From: an uncultured Prevotella sp.
Lineage (GTDB): Bacteria; Bacteroidota; Bacteroidia; Bacteroidales; Bacteroidaceae
DNA: 32,261 nt
Direction: 5' to 3'
NCBI GenBank assembly: GCA_937916405.1
Contig: CALFUF010000089.1
Span: 1-32,261, forward strand
Part shown: piece by piece, positions 15,244-24,059 of the stretch
How positions within the stretch are numbered: position 1 is the stretch's first letter
Layout of the letters: each line of letters opens with the position of its first letter
Notes under the pieces: model-generated
Database searches by the model: none
Seen by the model: only the letters and a program-made list of their open reading frames with translations
Told to the model about the DNA's origin: nothing
Translations under genes and position numbers: made by a program

Positions 15244-17511
15244 ATGGAGGACGAAAAAGACAAAATACGCGAAGATAATGACGAACAGCTGATTAATGGA
15301 GCGTTTCAGCATCTATTAGACAGCTATCTTGCCTCACGACATCGCAAGAAGGTCGATATCATCACCAAGGCATTTAATTTTGCCAGACAGGCACACAAAG
15401 GTGTGCGTCGTCTGTCTGGTGAACCTTATATCATGCACCCTATAGCAGTCGCACAGATTGCCTGCGAGGAGGTTGGACTGGGGTCTACCAGTATCTGTGC
15501 CGCCCTACTCCATGATGTGGTAGAGGATACTGATTACACCACAGAGGATATTGAGAACATTTTTGGTTCTAAGATAGCGCAAATTGTCGATGGATTGACA
15601 AAGATTAGTGGTGGCATTTTTGGTGAACAGGCATCAGCACAAGCTGAAAATTTCAAGAAGCTGTTGTTGACGATGAGTGATGACATTCGTGTCATTCTTA
15701 TTAAAATCTGCGACCGCCTCCATAACATGAGAACCTTAGAGTCACAGCCTGCCAATAAACAATATAAGATTGCAGGCGAGACACTCTATATTTATGCACC
15801 TCTTGCTAACCGTTTGGGACTCTATAAAATCAAGTCAGAACTTGAGAACCTGAGTTTCCGATATGAGCATCCTGACGAGTATAATAGTATTAAGTCAAAA
15901 CTTGCCTCCACAGAGGCTTCCCGTCATGAGCTCTTCGATCAGTTTACAGCACCTATCGAAGAGGCACTCCACAACATGGGCATTAAGTATCAGATCAAGG
16001 AACGTGTGAAGACGCCCTATTCTATCTGGAACAAGATGCAGAACAAGCATGTCACCTTCGATGAGGTATATGATATTTTAGCCGTCCGCATCATCTTTAC
16101 ACCCGAGAAACGGGAAGAGGAAGTTAACGAGTGCTTCAATATTTATGTGGCAATCTCTAAAATCTACAAGTCCCACCCTGACCGTCTTCGTGACTGGTTA
16201 AGTCATCCGAAAGCTAATGGTTATCAGGCTTTACATGTCACCTTGATGTCCAAACAAGGACGATGGATCGAGGTACAGATTCGCTCTGACCGCATGGACG
16301 AGATTGCCGAGCAAGGTTTTGCCGCCCATTGGAAATACAAGGACGGCATGGAGAAAGAATTTACGGAGGATGAGAACGAGCTGAATGAGTGGTTGCGTAC
16401 CATCAAAGAAATTCTTGATGACCCACAACCCGATGCGATGGACTTCCTTGATGCCATTAAGCTCAATCTCTTCGCTTCTGAGATCTTCGTTTTCACACCA
16501 AAAGGAGAGATAAAGACGATGCCCACAGGATGTACGGCTCTCGACTTCGCTTTCAGCATCCATACCTTCCTAGGCTCACACTGTATTGGTGCCAAGGTAA
16601 ACCATAAACTCGTGCCTTTGAGTCATAAACTGAAAAGTGGTGACCAAGTAGAGATTCTCACTTCCAAGGCTCAACATGTTCAAGCCTCATGGATTAATTT
16701 CGTCTCAACAGCCAAAGCGAAAGCCAAGATACAAGCTATCCTTCGACGTAATGGTCGTGAAATACAGAAGCGAGGCGAGGATATCCTTGACGAGTTCTTG
16801 CAAAAGAATAATATTGAGAATACGACAGCCATCGCTGATAAACTGACCATATTCCATGAAGCGCGCAATAGAGAGGATTTCTTCCAAGCACTGGGTGAGA
16901 AGACCATCCTACTGGGAGAGAAAGACTTGGATGAGTTACAAGGCAAGAACACTGATGAGGGCAAGAAGGGATGGCGACGGTTAGTGCCATTCTTGGGAAA
17001 GAACAAGGCAAAGAAAGAAGATACCCCACAAGACTTTTTTATTGTTCCCGAGAAGTTCAATCGCAAGAAGCCCATCTTCATCAACGACGACAATATCGGA
17101 CAATACAAGTTCCGACATTGCTGTCACCCCATCCCTGGTGATGATATCCTTGGCTTTATTGACAACAAACACCGCATTGAGATTCACAAGCGCGACTGTC
17201 CTGTGGCAGCGAAGCTCAAAACCAGTTATGGCAATCGCATCTTAGATGCCAAATGGGATATGCACAAACGGCTGTTCTTCGATGCCACTATTCATCTGGA
17301 GGGTATCGACCGTATGGGAATGGTGATGGACATCTCTAGTGTCATCTCCTCACAAATGAACGTGAACATCCATAAGTTTACAATTACCAGTGAGGAAGGT
17401 GTCTTTGATGGAGATATCGAGATCCGTGTTCATGACCGGGAGGATGTTAAGACCATCATCGACCAGCTCAAGAAGATTGAAGGAATACAAGAAGTCACAC
17501 AAATCATGTAA
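15244..17511 (+). CDS. RelA/SpoT family (p)ppGpp synthetase/hydrolase
   Basis: This is a 755-residue long RSH enzyme that makes and degrades the alarmone (p)ppGpp. The HD hydrolase domain is intact: H51, H65, ALLHDVVEDT with H90-D91 and E94-D95. The synthetase domain follows at about 225-350 (KTPYSIWNKMQ, DILAVRIIF, GYQALHVTL, WIEVQIRS with the catalytic Glu, GFAAHWKYK). TGS lies near 415-480 (EIFVFTPKGEIKTMPTG), then a helical part, then a RIS/zinc-finger-like region (FRHCCHPIPGDDILGFI), and an ACT domain at the end (EGIDRMGMVMDISSVI). Both activities look conserved, so it is bifunctional (Rel/SpoT type). It follows mltD after 54 bases and the pectinesterase starts 4 bases on. Confidence 0.93.
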   Translation: MEDEKDKIREDNDEQLINGAFQHLLDSYLASRHRKKVDIITKAFNFARQAHKGVRRLSGEPYIMHPIAVAQIACEEVGLGSTSICAALLHDVVEDTDYTTEDIENIFGSKIAQIVDGLTKISGGIFGEQASAQAENFKKLLLTMSDDIRVILIKICDRLHNMRTLESQPANKQYKIAGETLYIYAPLANRLGLYKIKSELENLSFRYEHPDEYNSIKSKLASTEASRHELFDQFTAPIEEALHNMGIKYQIKERVKTPYSIWNKMQNKHVTFDEVYDILAVRIIFTPEKREEEVNECFNIYVAISKIYKSHPDRLRDWLSHPKANGYQALHVTLMSKQGRWIEVQIRSDRMDEIAEQGFAAHWKYKDGMEKEFTEDENELNEWLRTIKEILDDPQPDAMDFLDAIKLNLFASEIFVFTPKGEIKTMPTGCTALDFAFSIHTFLGSHCIGAKVNHKLVPLSHKLKSGDQVEILTSKAQHVQASWINFVSTAKAKAKIQAILRRNGREIQKRGEDILDEFLQKNNIENTTAIADKLTIFHEARNREDFFQALGEKTILLGEKDLDELQGKNTDEGKKGWRRLVPFLGKNKAKKEDTPQDFFIVPEKFNRKKPIFINDDNIGQYKFRHCCHPIPGDDILGFIDNKHRIEIHKRDCPVAAKLKTSYGNRILDAKWDMHKRLFFDATIHLEGIDRMGMVMDISSVISSQMNVNIHKFTITSEEGVFDGDIEIRVHDREDVKTIIDQLKKIEGIQEVTQIM

Positions 17512-17515
17512 AGAT

Positions 17516-18487
17516 ATGAAAAAACTACTTACCCTAATCTTATTCCTTCTTGCCTTTGTCAACGTAAAGGCTGCTAACTATGACAACCCCGATACCATCG
17601 TGGTTTCCCGTGATGGAACAGGACAGTTCCGTAATGTAGCGGAGGCTATTGAGGTATGCCGTGCCTTCATGGAATACCATAAGGTCATCTACGTCAAGAA
17701 AGGAACCTACAAGGAGAAACTCATCATCCCACAATGGTTGACGAATATAGAGATATGTGGGGAGGATCGTGATAACACCATCATCACTTGGGACGACCAT
17801 GCGAATATCCTCTTATCCGCTACTGGTAAGGGGATGGGCACTTTCCGTACCTATACCCTCAAGATTCAGGGTAGTCGCATCACACTCAAGAATATCACGA
17901 TAGAGAATAACGCCGCACGACTGGGACAGGCTGTCGCACTACATACAGAAGGTGACTGTCTGACATTCCTGAACTGTCGTTTCCTCGGGCATCAAGACAC
18001 CATCTATACGGGTAATGCCAAATGCCGCCACTATTTCAAAGACTGCTATATCGAAGGAACCACCGATTTCATCTTCGGTCCCTCTACAGCTTGGTTTGAG
18101 CATTGCGACATTTTATGCAAGGCAGATTCCTATATCACAGCCGCCTCTACCCCCCAGGATGTACCATACGGTTATATCTTCAACAACTGCCATATCACAG
18201 CAGCCTCTAACGTCACCAAAGTCTATTTAGGTCGTCCGTGGCGCGACTACGGCTATACCCTTTTTATGAATTGTGAGTTACCACGACAGATTCGCCCAGA
18301 GGGATGGCATCATTGGCAGAAAGAGCGTGAGAAGACGGCACGTTATATGGAGTATAATAACCATGGCGAAGGTGCCGCCACAGGCCAGCGTGTTAGTTGG
18401 AGCCACCAGTTAACCAAGAAGGAGGCACAGCAGATAACCTTAGAGAAGGTATTCAGTCGTAATGACACTTGGACTCCTGCCAAGTAG
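17516..18487 (+). CDS. Pectinesterase (carbohydrate esterase family 8)
   Basis: This is a 323-residue secreted enzyme removing methyl esters from pectin. The signal peptide is MKKLLTLILFLLAFVNVKA. The right-handed beta-helix carries the family motifs: IVVSRDGTGQFRNVAEAIE at the start, VALHTEGDCLTFLNCRFLGHQDTIY (first catalytic Asp region), YIEGTTDFIFGPSTAWFEHC (second catalytic Asp), and VYLGRPWRDYG (substrate Arg). The frame extends upstream inside rel/spoT, but ATG 17516 with its signal peptide is clear. It lies 4 bases after the stringent-response gene, so co-transcription is likely, an odd pairing of a plant-polysaccharide enzyme with an alarmone enzyme. It suggests a gut or rumen life on plant fibre. 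Confidence 0.93.
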   Translation: MKKLLTLILFLLAFVNVKAANYDNPDTIVVSRDGTGQFRNVAEAIEVCRAFMEYHKVIYVKKGTYKEKLIIPQWLTNIEICGEDRDNTIITWDDHANILLSATGKGMGTFRTYTLKIQGSRITLKNITIENNAARLGQAVALHTEGDCLTFLNCRFLGHQDTIYTGNAKCRHYFKDCYIEGTTDFIFGPSTAWFEHCDILCKADSYITAASTPQDVPYGYIFNNCHITAASNVTKVYLGRPWRDYGYTLFMNCELPRQIRPEGWHHWQKEREKTARYMEYNNHGEGAATGQRVSWSHQLTKKEAQQITLEKVFSRNDTWTPAK

Positions 18488-18552
18488 CCTACGTCTGTTA
18501 ATAAACTATAATTGTTAAGTCTCTACAGGTTACAACTTATTGAAATATTTTG

Positions 18553-18560
18553 TACCTTTG
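18553..18560 (+). promoter_or_regulatory. -7 element of the efflux-operon promoter
   Basis: TACCTTTG lies 34 bases before the first ATG of the TolC-like gene. Transcription should begin near 18563-18567, exactly at the start of the hairpin. A -33 element is not obvious. Confidence 0.55.
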
Positions 18561-18561
18561 C

Positions 18562-18591
18562 ACACCGATTTATAATGAATCGGTGTTTTTT
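18562..18591 (+). promoter_or_regulatory. 5'-end hairpin with T tract before the efflux genes
   Basis: ACACCGATT (18562-18570) and AATCGGTGT (18578-18586) are perfect 9-base inverted arms around TATAATG, followed by a run of T to 18591. The ATG is 4 bases later. In RNA this is a terminator-shaped hairpin at the very 5' end of the leader. As DNA it is a 25-bp palindrome at the likely transcription start, a classic place for a repressor operator. Confidence 0.5.
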
Positions 18592-18594
18592 ATA

Positions 18595-19896
18595 ATGATG
18601 AAATACGGAAGTATTGCGCTTCTGATGGTGGTAATCGGCGTGATGCCGATGAACGCCCAAGAGAAGCGGACGATGACAGTCGGTCAACTGTTTGATTTAG
18701 TAGAAAGCAACAGCAAGACTCTTCAGACACAGAAGACAAGCGTAGAATTTGCGAGTAAGGGTATCGAAGCGGCGAAAAGTCAACGCTTGCCAGACATCAA
18801 CACCAGTTTATCGGTCAGTTACAATGGCAATGTACTCATCACCAACAGGCATTTCGGTGATGCGCAGGGCTATAGTGTGCCTCATTTTGGCAATTCCTTT
18901 GCTTTAGAGGCTCAACAGGTGGTCTATGCTGGTGGTGCCATTGATGCAGGTATCCGCATGGCAAAACTGCAGAAAGAGCATGCCGTTGTCAATGAGCAAC
19001 AGACAAGAGAGCAACAACGCTTCCTAGTGTTGGCTCAGTATCTGGATCTTTTCAAGATAGGCAATCGCATGCAGGTCTATGAGAAGAACATCGAGTTGAC
19101 AAACCGTTTGATAGAGGATATCAAGGCAAAGCATGAGGAGGGTATGGCACTCCGTAATGATGTCACTCGCTATGAGTTGCAGATGGAGAACCTCCGTCTG
19201 GGACTTCGTAAATTACAAGACCAGCGTGCCATCCTGAACTATCAACTATGTAACACCTTAGGACTTGCTCAAGAGACGGAGATCATTCCCAGTGTCGACT
19301 TCGGCACTTCCGATTCCTCGTTAAGCAACTGGCAGTCAGAGGCTCTCAGCAACAGTCCGATGCTGCAACAGACCCAACTGGGAAAGCAGATGGCTACGGA
19401 GGGATTACGTCTCGCCAAGAGTGAGATGCTACCGAAGATAGCCTTGGTGGCTGCCGATAACTTCAATGGACCTTTCACTTACGACATCCCTCCCAAGAAC
19501 ATCAACTACAACTATTGGTTTGTGGGGGTTGGAGTGAAGTATTCCCTCAGTTCTTTGTTCAAGTCCAACAAGAAAGTACAACAGGCACAGATCACAAGTC
19601 GGCAAAGGGAAGAAGCACATGCCGTGGCACAAGAGCAATTGAGCAATCAGGTACAACAGGCATACACCCTCTACCAACAAGCGTATGCGGAGTTAGAGAC
19701 CCAACAGAAGAGCGTGCAACTGGCACATCAGAACTATGAGGTGGTCAACAACCGCTATCTGTCCCAACTGGCACTCATCACCGATATGCTGGATGCCTCC
19801 AATATCAAACTCAACGCGGAGTTGCAGGAAGTAGACGCCCGCACGAATATCGTCTACCACTATTATCAGATGAAATATATCACAGGAACATTATAA
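18595..19896 (+). CDS. TolC-like outer-membrane efflux protein
   Basis: This is a 433-residue outer-membrane factor of the TolC/OEP family, the exit duct of tripartite pumps. The signal peptide follows MMKYGSIALLMVVIGVMPMNAQ. ATG 18595 or 18598 may be used; the upstream codon at 18550 lies inside the promoter. Two OEP repeats are visible: an alpha-barrel with long heptad-rich helices (VEFASKGIEAAKSQRLPDI, then a second AKSEMLPKIALVAAD), and VNNRYLSQLALITDMLDASN near the end. It is the first gene of a three-gene efflux operon; the adaptor gene starts 4 bases after it. Substrates are unknown. Confidence 0.88.
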   Translation: MMKYGSIALLMVVIGVMPMNAQEKRTMTVGQLFDLVESNSKTLQTQKTSVEFASKGIEAAKSQRLPDINTSLSVSYNGNVLITNRHFGDAQGYSVPHFGNSFALEAQQVVYAGGAIDAGIRMAKLQKEHAVVNEQQTREQQRFLVLAQYLDLFKIGNRMQVYEKNIELTNRLIEDIKAKHEEGMALRNDVTRYELQMENLRLGLRKLQDQRAILNYQLCNTLGLAQETEIIPSVDFGTSDSSLSNWQSEALSNSPMLQQTQLGKQMATEGLRLAKSEMLPKIALVAADNFNGPFTYDIPPKNINYNYWFVGVGVKYSLSSLFKSNKKVQQAQITSRQREEAHAVAQEQLSNQVQQAYTLYQQAYAELETQQKSVQLAHQNYEVVNNRYLSQLALITDMLDASNIKLNAELQEVDARTNIVYHYYQMKYITGTL

Positions 19897-19900
19897 GATT

Positions 19901-20938
19901 ATGAGTAACAAGAAGAATATCAAGAGAATCTACAATATCGCTATTATCGCAGTCATCATCATTGCCCTCGCACTCGTTTGCAGTCGCTTTATCCATTGGG
20001 GTAATGTAGAGTATACGGACGACGCACAGGTATGGCGTCATATCTCCCCGATTAACACCCGTGTTCAGGGATTCATCAAGGAAATCCGCTTCGAGGACTA
20101 TCAGCATGTCAAGAAGGGTGACACCCTCGTGATCATCGAGGATGCGGAATACCAGTTGCAACTCGCACAGGCTGAGGCTCAACTGAAAGGTTCCCGATCC
20201 GGCTCATCAGCAGTCAGTGCTGGGATGAACACCACGGCAAGTAATGTCCGTGTGGCTGCCGCCGGCATCGAGGAGGCTCGTGTCAACATGGAGAATGCGA
20301 AAGCGGACTTTGACCGTTACGCCACCCTGCTAAAGAAAGACGCTGTGACCCGTCAGCAATATGACAATGCCAAGGCACGTTATGAGGCGGCACAGGCTCG
20401 TTACCAACAGGCGAATAGTCAGAAACAGTCTACTGCCTTGGTACAGAGCGAGCAGGCTCAACGCCTTCACCAGACCCATGCAGGCACCTCTGTCGCAGAG
20501 GCTGCCGTCAATCTTGCCCGACTGAATCTCTCCTATACGGTCATCGTAGCCACTTGCGATGGGGTGATGGGACGAAAGGATATCCAAGTAGGACAGTTGG
20601 TACAACCAGGACAGCAACTTGCCCGCATCGTTGACGACCATCAGATATGGGTTGTCGCTAACTATCGGGAAACTCAGATGAGACACATCAAGGTAGGCAA
20701 CCTGGTGGAGTTCTGTGCGGATGCCATCCCCAACGTAACCTTCAAGGGAGAGGTAGAGGCTATTGCCGCTGGTACTGGCAGTGCGTTCTCCCCTATCCCT
20801 GTTGATAATGCGACTGGCAATTTCGTGAAGGTAGAGCAGCGTGTCCCTGTACGTATCAAACTGACTAGTGACAACAGGGTTGAGGATGTGGCACGCTTGC
20901 TTGCAGGACTGAACGTAGAAACAGAAGTGAGGTATTGA
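19901..20938 (+). CDS. HlyD/EmrA-like membrane fusion protein
   Basis: This is a 345-residue periplasmic adaptor linking the MFS pump to the TolC-like duct. One N-terminal membrane helix spans about residues 10-29 (YNIAIIAVIIIALALVC). VEYTDDAQVWRHISPINTRVQGFIKEIRFEDYQHVKKGDTLVIIED is the split biotinyl-lipoyl half of EmrA proteins. Long coiled-coil hairpins rich in Ala and Gln follow, then the second lipoyl half (ATCDGVMGRKDIQVGQLVQPGQQLARIV) and a beta-barrel. The last A of its TGA stop is the first base of the next gene's ATG, so translation is coupled. Confidence 0.92.
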   Translation: MSNKKNIKRIYNIAIIAVIIIALALVCSRFIHWGNVEYTDDAQVWRHISPINTRVQGFIKEIRFEDYQHVKKGDTLVIIEDAEYQLQLAQAEAQLKGSRSGSSAVSAGMNTTASNVRVAAAGIEEARVNMENAKADFDRYATLLKKDAVTRQQYDNAKARYEAAQARYQQANSQKQSTALVQSEQAQRLHQTHAGTSVAEAAVNLARLNLSYTVIVATCDGVMGRKDIQVGQLVQPGQQLARIVDDHQIWVVANYRETQMRHIKVGNLVEFCADAIPNVTFKGEVEAIAAGTGSAFSPIPVDNATGNFVKVEQRVPVRIKLTSDNRVEDVARLLAGLNVETEVRY

Positions 20939-22473
20939 TGGCAGATTGGAATAATCAGAAGTTTGCCATGCCGATGTTCAACGACTGGGTGCCTGAGGGC
21001 ATCCGTCCTTGGATCTACCTGCTCTTCGCATTCTTCTTTCAGTTGTCTGGCGGTGTCTATTTCGCCAACCTGCAGCACATGATGGGTGCCACCTCGATGA
21101 TGCGTGAGGACATCCAGTTGATAGCGATGTTTGGGGTTGTGGGTGTCAATATGCCCTTCCCATTTCTCTTCCGTTATAAACTGCGCTTCACCAACCGGCA
21201 GTTATTAATCAATGCGGCACTGATCATCGCTGTTTGTAACATCCTTTGTCTTTATGTGACATCGCTACCCGCACTCTGTGCCATCTCCTACATCGCAGGA
21301 TTCCTCAAACTATGTGGTACGTTTGAGTGTTTCTCGAATATCCGCCTATGGATTTCCCCTAAACAGGACTTCGGTGTCTTCTTGCCGACCATATACATTA
21401 TTATATTAGCGGCGATGCCGGCAAGTAACTGGATCTGCCAGCAACTGACCATCGCCTTTGACTCCTGGCAGATGATGCACTGGTTCATGGTGGCACTGAT
21501 GCTTATCGTGGTCTTGGTGATTTACTCCTGTACCCACCCATGGCGATTCATGAAACCGTTACCTCTCGTTTCCCTTGACTGGCTCGGCTGTATCCTATGG
21601 TCGGCTGTGATGCTGGAGATTATCTGGTTGTTCACCTATGGAGAGTATTATAACTGGTGGGACGCACCCCTCTGGCGTGCCGTTTTAGTGGCATTACCCA
21701 TCACCCTTGCTGTCTGCGTCGGACGAATGCTGCACATCCGTCATCCCTATATCGACCCGAAAGTATGGCCCCATGCCCGTCTGATACCTATTTTAGGTAT
21801 GTTCTTCGTTGCCGAGGTGATGAACGCCACACCCCATGCATTACAGAATACACTGACTGGTGGCATTCTCCATTGGGGATTCACCACCACGAGTCAACTT
21901 TATATCTTCGAGTTCTTCGGCTATGCCCTTGGTGCCGCCTTCACGATCTTCTGGCATCGTCCGCTACATCAGAAATACACCCGTCTGCTGACCGTCGGTT
22001 TCTTCTGTCTGCTGATGTATCAGGTAATGATGTATTTCTATGTGTCGCCCGTTCTGAACATTGAGCGGTTATGGCTACCCACTGTCCTGCGTACCTTCGG
22101 CTATGCCATTTTCTTCTCCACAATGACACTCTATCTGAAAGAACTTATCGCTTTCCCCACCTTCTTCCACGCTTTGACCGTCAGTGGCTTTATCCGCAAC
22201 GGTGTCGGAGAGTCAATGTGCTCTGGAATCTATAACTACGGACTTCGTCATCAGATAGCAGACACCCTGAACCGAGGTATTCACCCCGATATGCAAGGAG
22301 TCATCATGGTGGCTGTGAAAGAGATGTTCGGTATCATGTGCCTGATAGGAGGATTCACCTTCCTGCTCATGTTGCTTTACGACGTACAACCCATACGCAG
22401 CACCATGCAGAAGATGATGCCTCTCAATAAGATTGGCAGAATGCTCAAACACAGGATGAAATTAGGTTACTGA
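20938..22473 (+). CDS. MFS efflux transporter, EmrB-like
   Basis: This is a 511-residue inner-membrane transporter with about 14 hydrophobic segments, matching the DHA2 (14-helix) size. It probably uses the proton gradient to pump drugs or toxic metabolites out through the preceding adaptor and duct. Sequence details such as FFFQLSGGVYFANLQHMMGA and FSNIRLWISPKQDFGVFLP differ from classical EmrB, as is usual for Bacteroidota members. The start is ATG 20938, overlapping the adaptor stop by one base (TGATG); an in-frame TTG three bases earlier is less likely. Its 3' end overlaps the convergent MerR-type gene by 7 bases. Confidence 0.88.
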   Translation: MADWNNQKFAMPMFNDWVPEGIRPWIYLLFAFFFQLSGGVYFANLQHMMGATSMMREDIQLIAMFGVVGVNMPFPFLFRYKLRFTNRQLLINAALIIAVCNILCLYVTSLPALCAISYIAGFLKLCGTFECFSNIRLWISPKQDFGVFLPTIYIIILAAMPASNWICQQLTIAFDSWQMMHWFMVALMLIVVLVIYSCTHPWRFMKPLPLVSLDWLGCILWSAVMLEIIWLFTYGEYYNWWDAPLWRAVLVALPITLAVCVGRMLHIRHPYIDPKVWPHARLIPILGMFFVAEVMNATPHALQNTLTGGILHWGFTTTSQLYIFEFFGYALGAAFTIFWHRPLHQKYTRLLTVGFFCLLMYQVMMYFYVSPVLNIERLWLPTVLRTFGYAIFFSTMTLYLKELIAFPTFFHALTVSGFIRNGVGESMCSGIYNYGLRHQIADTLNRGIHPDMQGVIMVAVKEMFGIMCLIGGFTFLLMLLYDVQPIRSTMQKMMPLNKIGRMLKHRMKLGY

Positions 22474-22817
22474 AGAAAATCCATTTGTTTCTTCAACGCT
22501 TGTAGTTGCTCACGAACGTCAATCAGTTTCGTGAGCACTTCCGCACGTTTGTTGGCACCATCACGATTCGCACTGATGATGCGCTTGGCGGCGGCGAGTT
22601 TGAAGCCACGCACCTTCACCAGGTTATGGATCAACTTAATCTGGTCGATATCCTTCTGCTGATACTGGCGAATCTTTGCCGGACCACTCGTCTTCGGCTT
22701 CAGATAAGGGAACTCCGTCTCCCAATAGCGTAGCGTACTCTCATTCACGCCAAACATCTCTGCCACCTCCTTGATGGAGTAGTACAGTTTCAGATTCTTG
22801 TTCAGATTCAGTGCCAT
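22467..22817 (-). CDS. MerR-family transcriptional regulator
   Basis: This is a 116-residue protein. Residues 11-75 form the MerR helix-turn-helix (LYYSIKEVAEMFGVNESTLRYWETEFPYLKP) and wing (GPAKIRQYQQKDIDQIKLIHNLVKVRGFKLAAAKRII). A short coiled-coil C-terminus follows (LIDVREQLQALKKQMDFLQ), with no effector domain or Cys ligand, so the signal is unknown. A longer frame runs back to 23120 through mnmA, but the promoter at 22846-22853 fixes ATG 22817. The gene faces the efflux operon tail to tail, which does not by itself show that it regulates that operon. Small MerR proteins of this type are widespread and conserved in Bacteroidales. Confidence 0.9.
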   Translation of the reverse strand: MALNLNKNLKLYYSIKEVAEMFGVNESTLRYWETEFPYLKPKTSGPAKIRQYQQKDIDQIKLIHNLVKVRGFKLAAAKRIISANRDGANKRAEVLTKLIDVREQLQALKKQMDFLQ

Positions 22818-22845
22818 AGTCGTCTTCTTTTGATTACCGATGTTG

Positions 22846-22853
22846 CAAAGATA
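22846..22853 (-). promoter_or_regulatory. -7 element of the MerR-gene promoter
   Basis: On the minus strand this reads TATCTTTG, matching TAnnTTTG, 28 bases before the ATG at 22817. Confidence 0.45.
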
Positions 22854-22914
22854 CTCATTATTTCTGAAACATCCCGCAAAAGACAGGAAAATTATTTTCA
22901 ATAAGTAAAGAAAG

Positions 22915-23997
22915 TTATTGGGAAATTTCCCCCGATCCCAAGCATCGGTGATGCGTCTCGTCATAGAGCACACAGAACTGTCCTGGCGCCACCCCATGGA
23001 TAGGCGTATCAGAACAGACCTGATAAATACCGTTTTCCAAAGTCTCCAACTTCGCCTGATGGAATTCTGGAGTGTGACGAATCTTAAACGTAACTGTGGG
23101 ATAAGAGAGAAGGGAACCACTACCAGGTATCAGGCTATGGAAGTCCTTGAACAAGAACTCCTGCTTATAGGCTGTCTGCGGGTCGTAGCCCTTGCTGACA
23201 TACAGGATGTTTTGCTCCATGTCCTTCTTCACTACAAACCATGGACCACCACCAAACCCCAGTCCGTGACGCTGTCCGATGGTATGGAACCATAAGCCTT
23301 TGTGCTGTCCTATCTTCTTTCCTGTCTCAAGTTCCAGCACATCCCCAGGCTGCTCCCCCAAGAAACGACGGATATAGTCATTATAGTTGATTTTCCCTAA
23401 AAAACAGATGCCCTGCGAGTCCTTGCGCTTGGCATTCACCAAATGTTCCCGCTCCGCGATCTCGCGCACCTCCTCCTTCATCATGTGTCCGATGGGGAAG
23501 AGTGCTTTCTGAAGTTGCCAGTCGTAGATCTGGGCAAGGAAATCGGTCTGGTCCTTCACGGGGTCAGGACTGGTGCAGAGCCACTTACCACCTTGCTCGT
23601 CTATCTCCGTCTGGGCGTAATGTCCTGTGGCGATGAGGTCGTAGTCATGTCCCCGCTTCTCGTCGAAGGCACCAAACTTTATCAGACGGTTACACATCAC
23701 GTCAGGATTGGGTGTGAGTCCTGCACGCACCTTATCCATCGTATAGGCGGTCACCTGGTCCCAATACTCCCTATGGCAGTCGACGACCTCCAACTTACAG
23801 CCATACTTATGGCTAACGGCGGTAGCCATCTCCAAGTCCTCCTCCGAGGAGCAGTCCCACTCCTCGTCCTGATCAGGTCCTATCTTGATATAGAAGCAAT
23901 CGGGACGCAAGCCCTGTCGCACTAACTCATAGAGCACCACAGAACTGTCAACACCACCCGAAAGCAGTACGGCGATACGACTATCTTGCAAATTCAT
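22915..23997 (-). CDS. mnmA: tRNA-uridine 2-sulfurtransferase MnmA
   Basis: This is a 360-residue enzyme that thiolates U34 of Lys, Glu and Gln tRNAs. The PP-loop is LLSGGVDSSVV (13-19 region). Catalytic Cys102 lies in TPNPDVMCN and Cys198 in DSQGICFLGK, which form the persulfide relay. HTIGQRHGLGFGGGPWFV and the C-terminal barrel (GVAPGQFCVLYD) complete the family pattern. The frame extends upstream to 24012, but that codon is inside the promoter. ATG 23997 is the start and lies only 4 bases after the -7 box, implying a leaderless or nearly leaderless mRNA. It diverges from the epimerase-like gene. Confidence 0.94.
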   Translation of the reverse strand: MNLQDSRIAVLLSGGVDSSVVLYELVRQGLRPDCFYIKIGPDQDEEWDCSSEEDLEMATAVSHKYGCKLEVVDCHREYWDQVTAYTMDKVRAGLTPNPDVMCNRLIKFGAFDEKRGHDYDLIATGHYAQTEIDEQGGKWLCTSPDPVKDQTDFLAQIYDWQLQKALFPIGHMMKEEVREIAEREHLVNAKRKDSQGICFLGKINYNDYIRRFLGEQPGDVLELETGKKIGQHKGLWFHTIGQRHGLGFGGGPWFVVKKDMEQNILYVSKGYDPQTAYKQEFLFKDFHSLIPGSGSLLSYPTVTFKIRHTPEFHQAKLETLENGIYQVCSDTPIHGVAPGQFCVLYDETHHRCLGSGEISQ

Positions 23998-24001
23998 GCT
24001 G

Positions 24002-24009
24002 CAAAGGTA
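24002..24009 (-). promoter_or_regulatory. -7 element of the mnmA promoter, near-leaderless
   Basis: On the minus strand this reads TACCTTTG, followed by CAGC and then the mnmA ATG. Bacteroidota transcription usually starts several bases after this box, that is at or next to the A of the ATG. Confidence 0.6.
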
Positions 24010-24031
24010 CAAAATAATTGAGAATTTTTAT

Positions 24032-24039
24032 TATCTTTG
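24032..24039 (+). promoter_or_regulatory. -7 element of the epimerase-like gene promoter
   Basis: TATCTTTG lies 20 bases before the ATG at 24060. It is back to back with the mnmA promoter, 22 bases apart, so the two polymerases would compete for the same DNA. Confidence 0.5.
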
Positions 24040-24059
24040 CAACATTAAATCCTCATACG

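Noticed and set aside
15244..17511. Possible loss of one activity in the RelA/SpoT enzyme
   Set aside because: The HD pair, the ED pair and the synthetase EVQIR motif are all present, so it is called bifunctional.
22467..22817. MerR-type gene as regulator of the efflux operon
   Set aside because: It faces the operon tail to tail and not at its promoter. Nothing in the sequence ties the two together.
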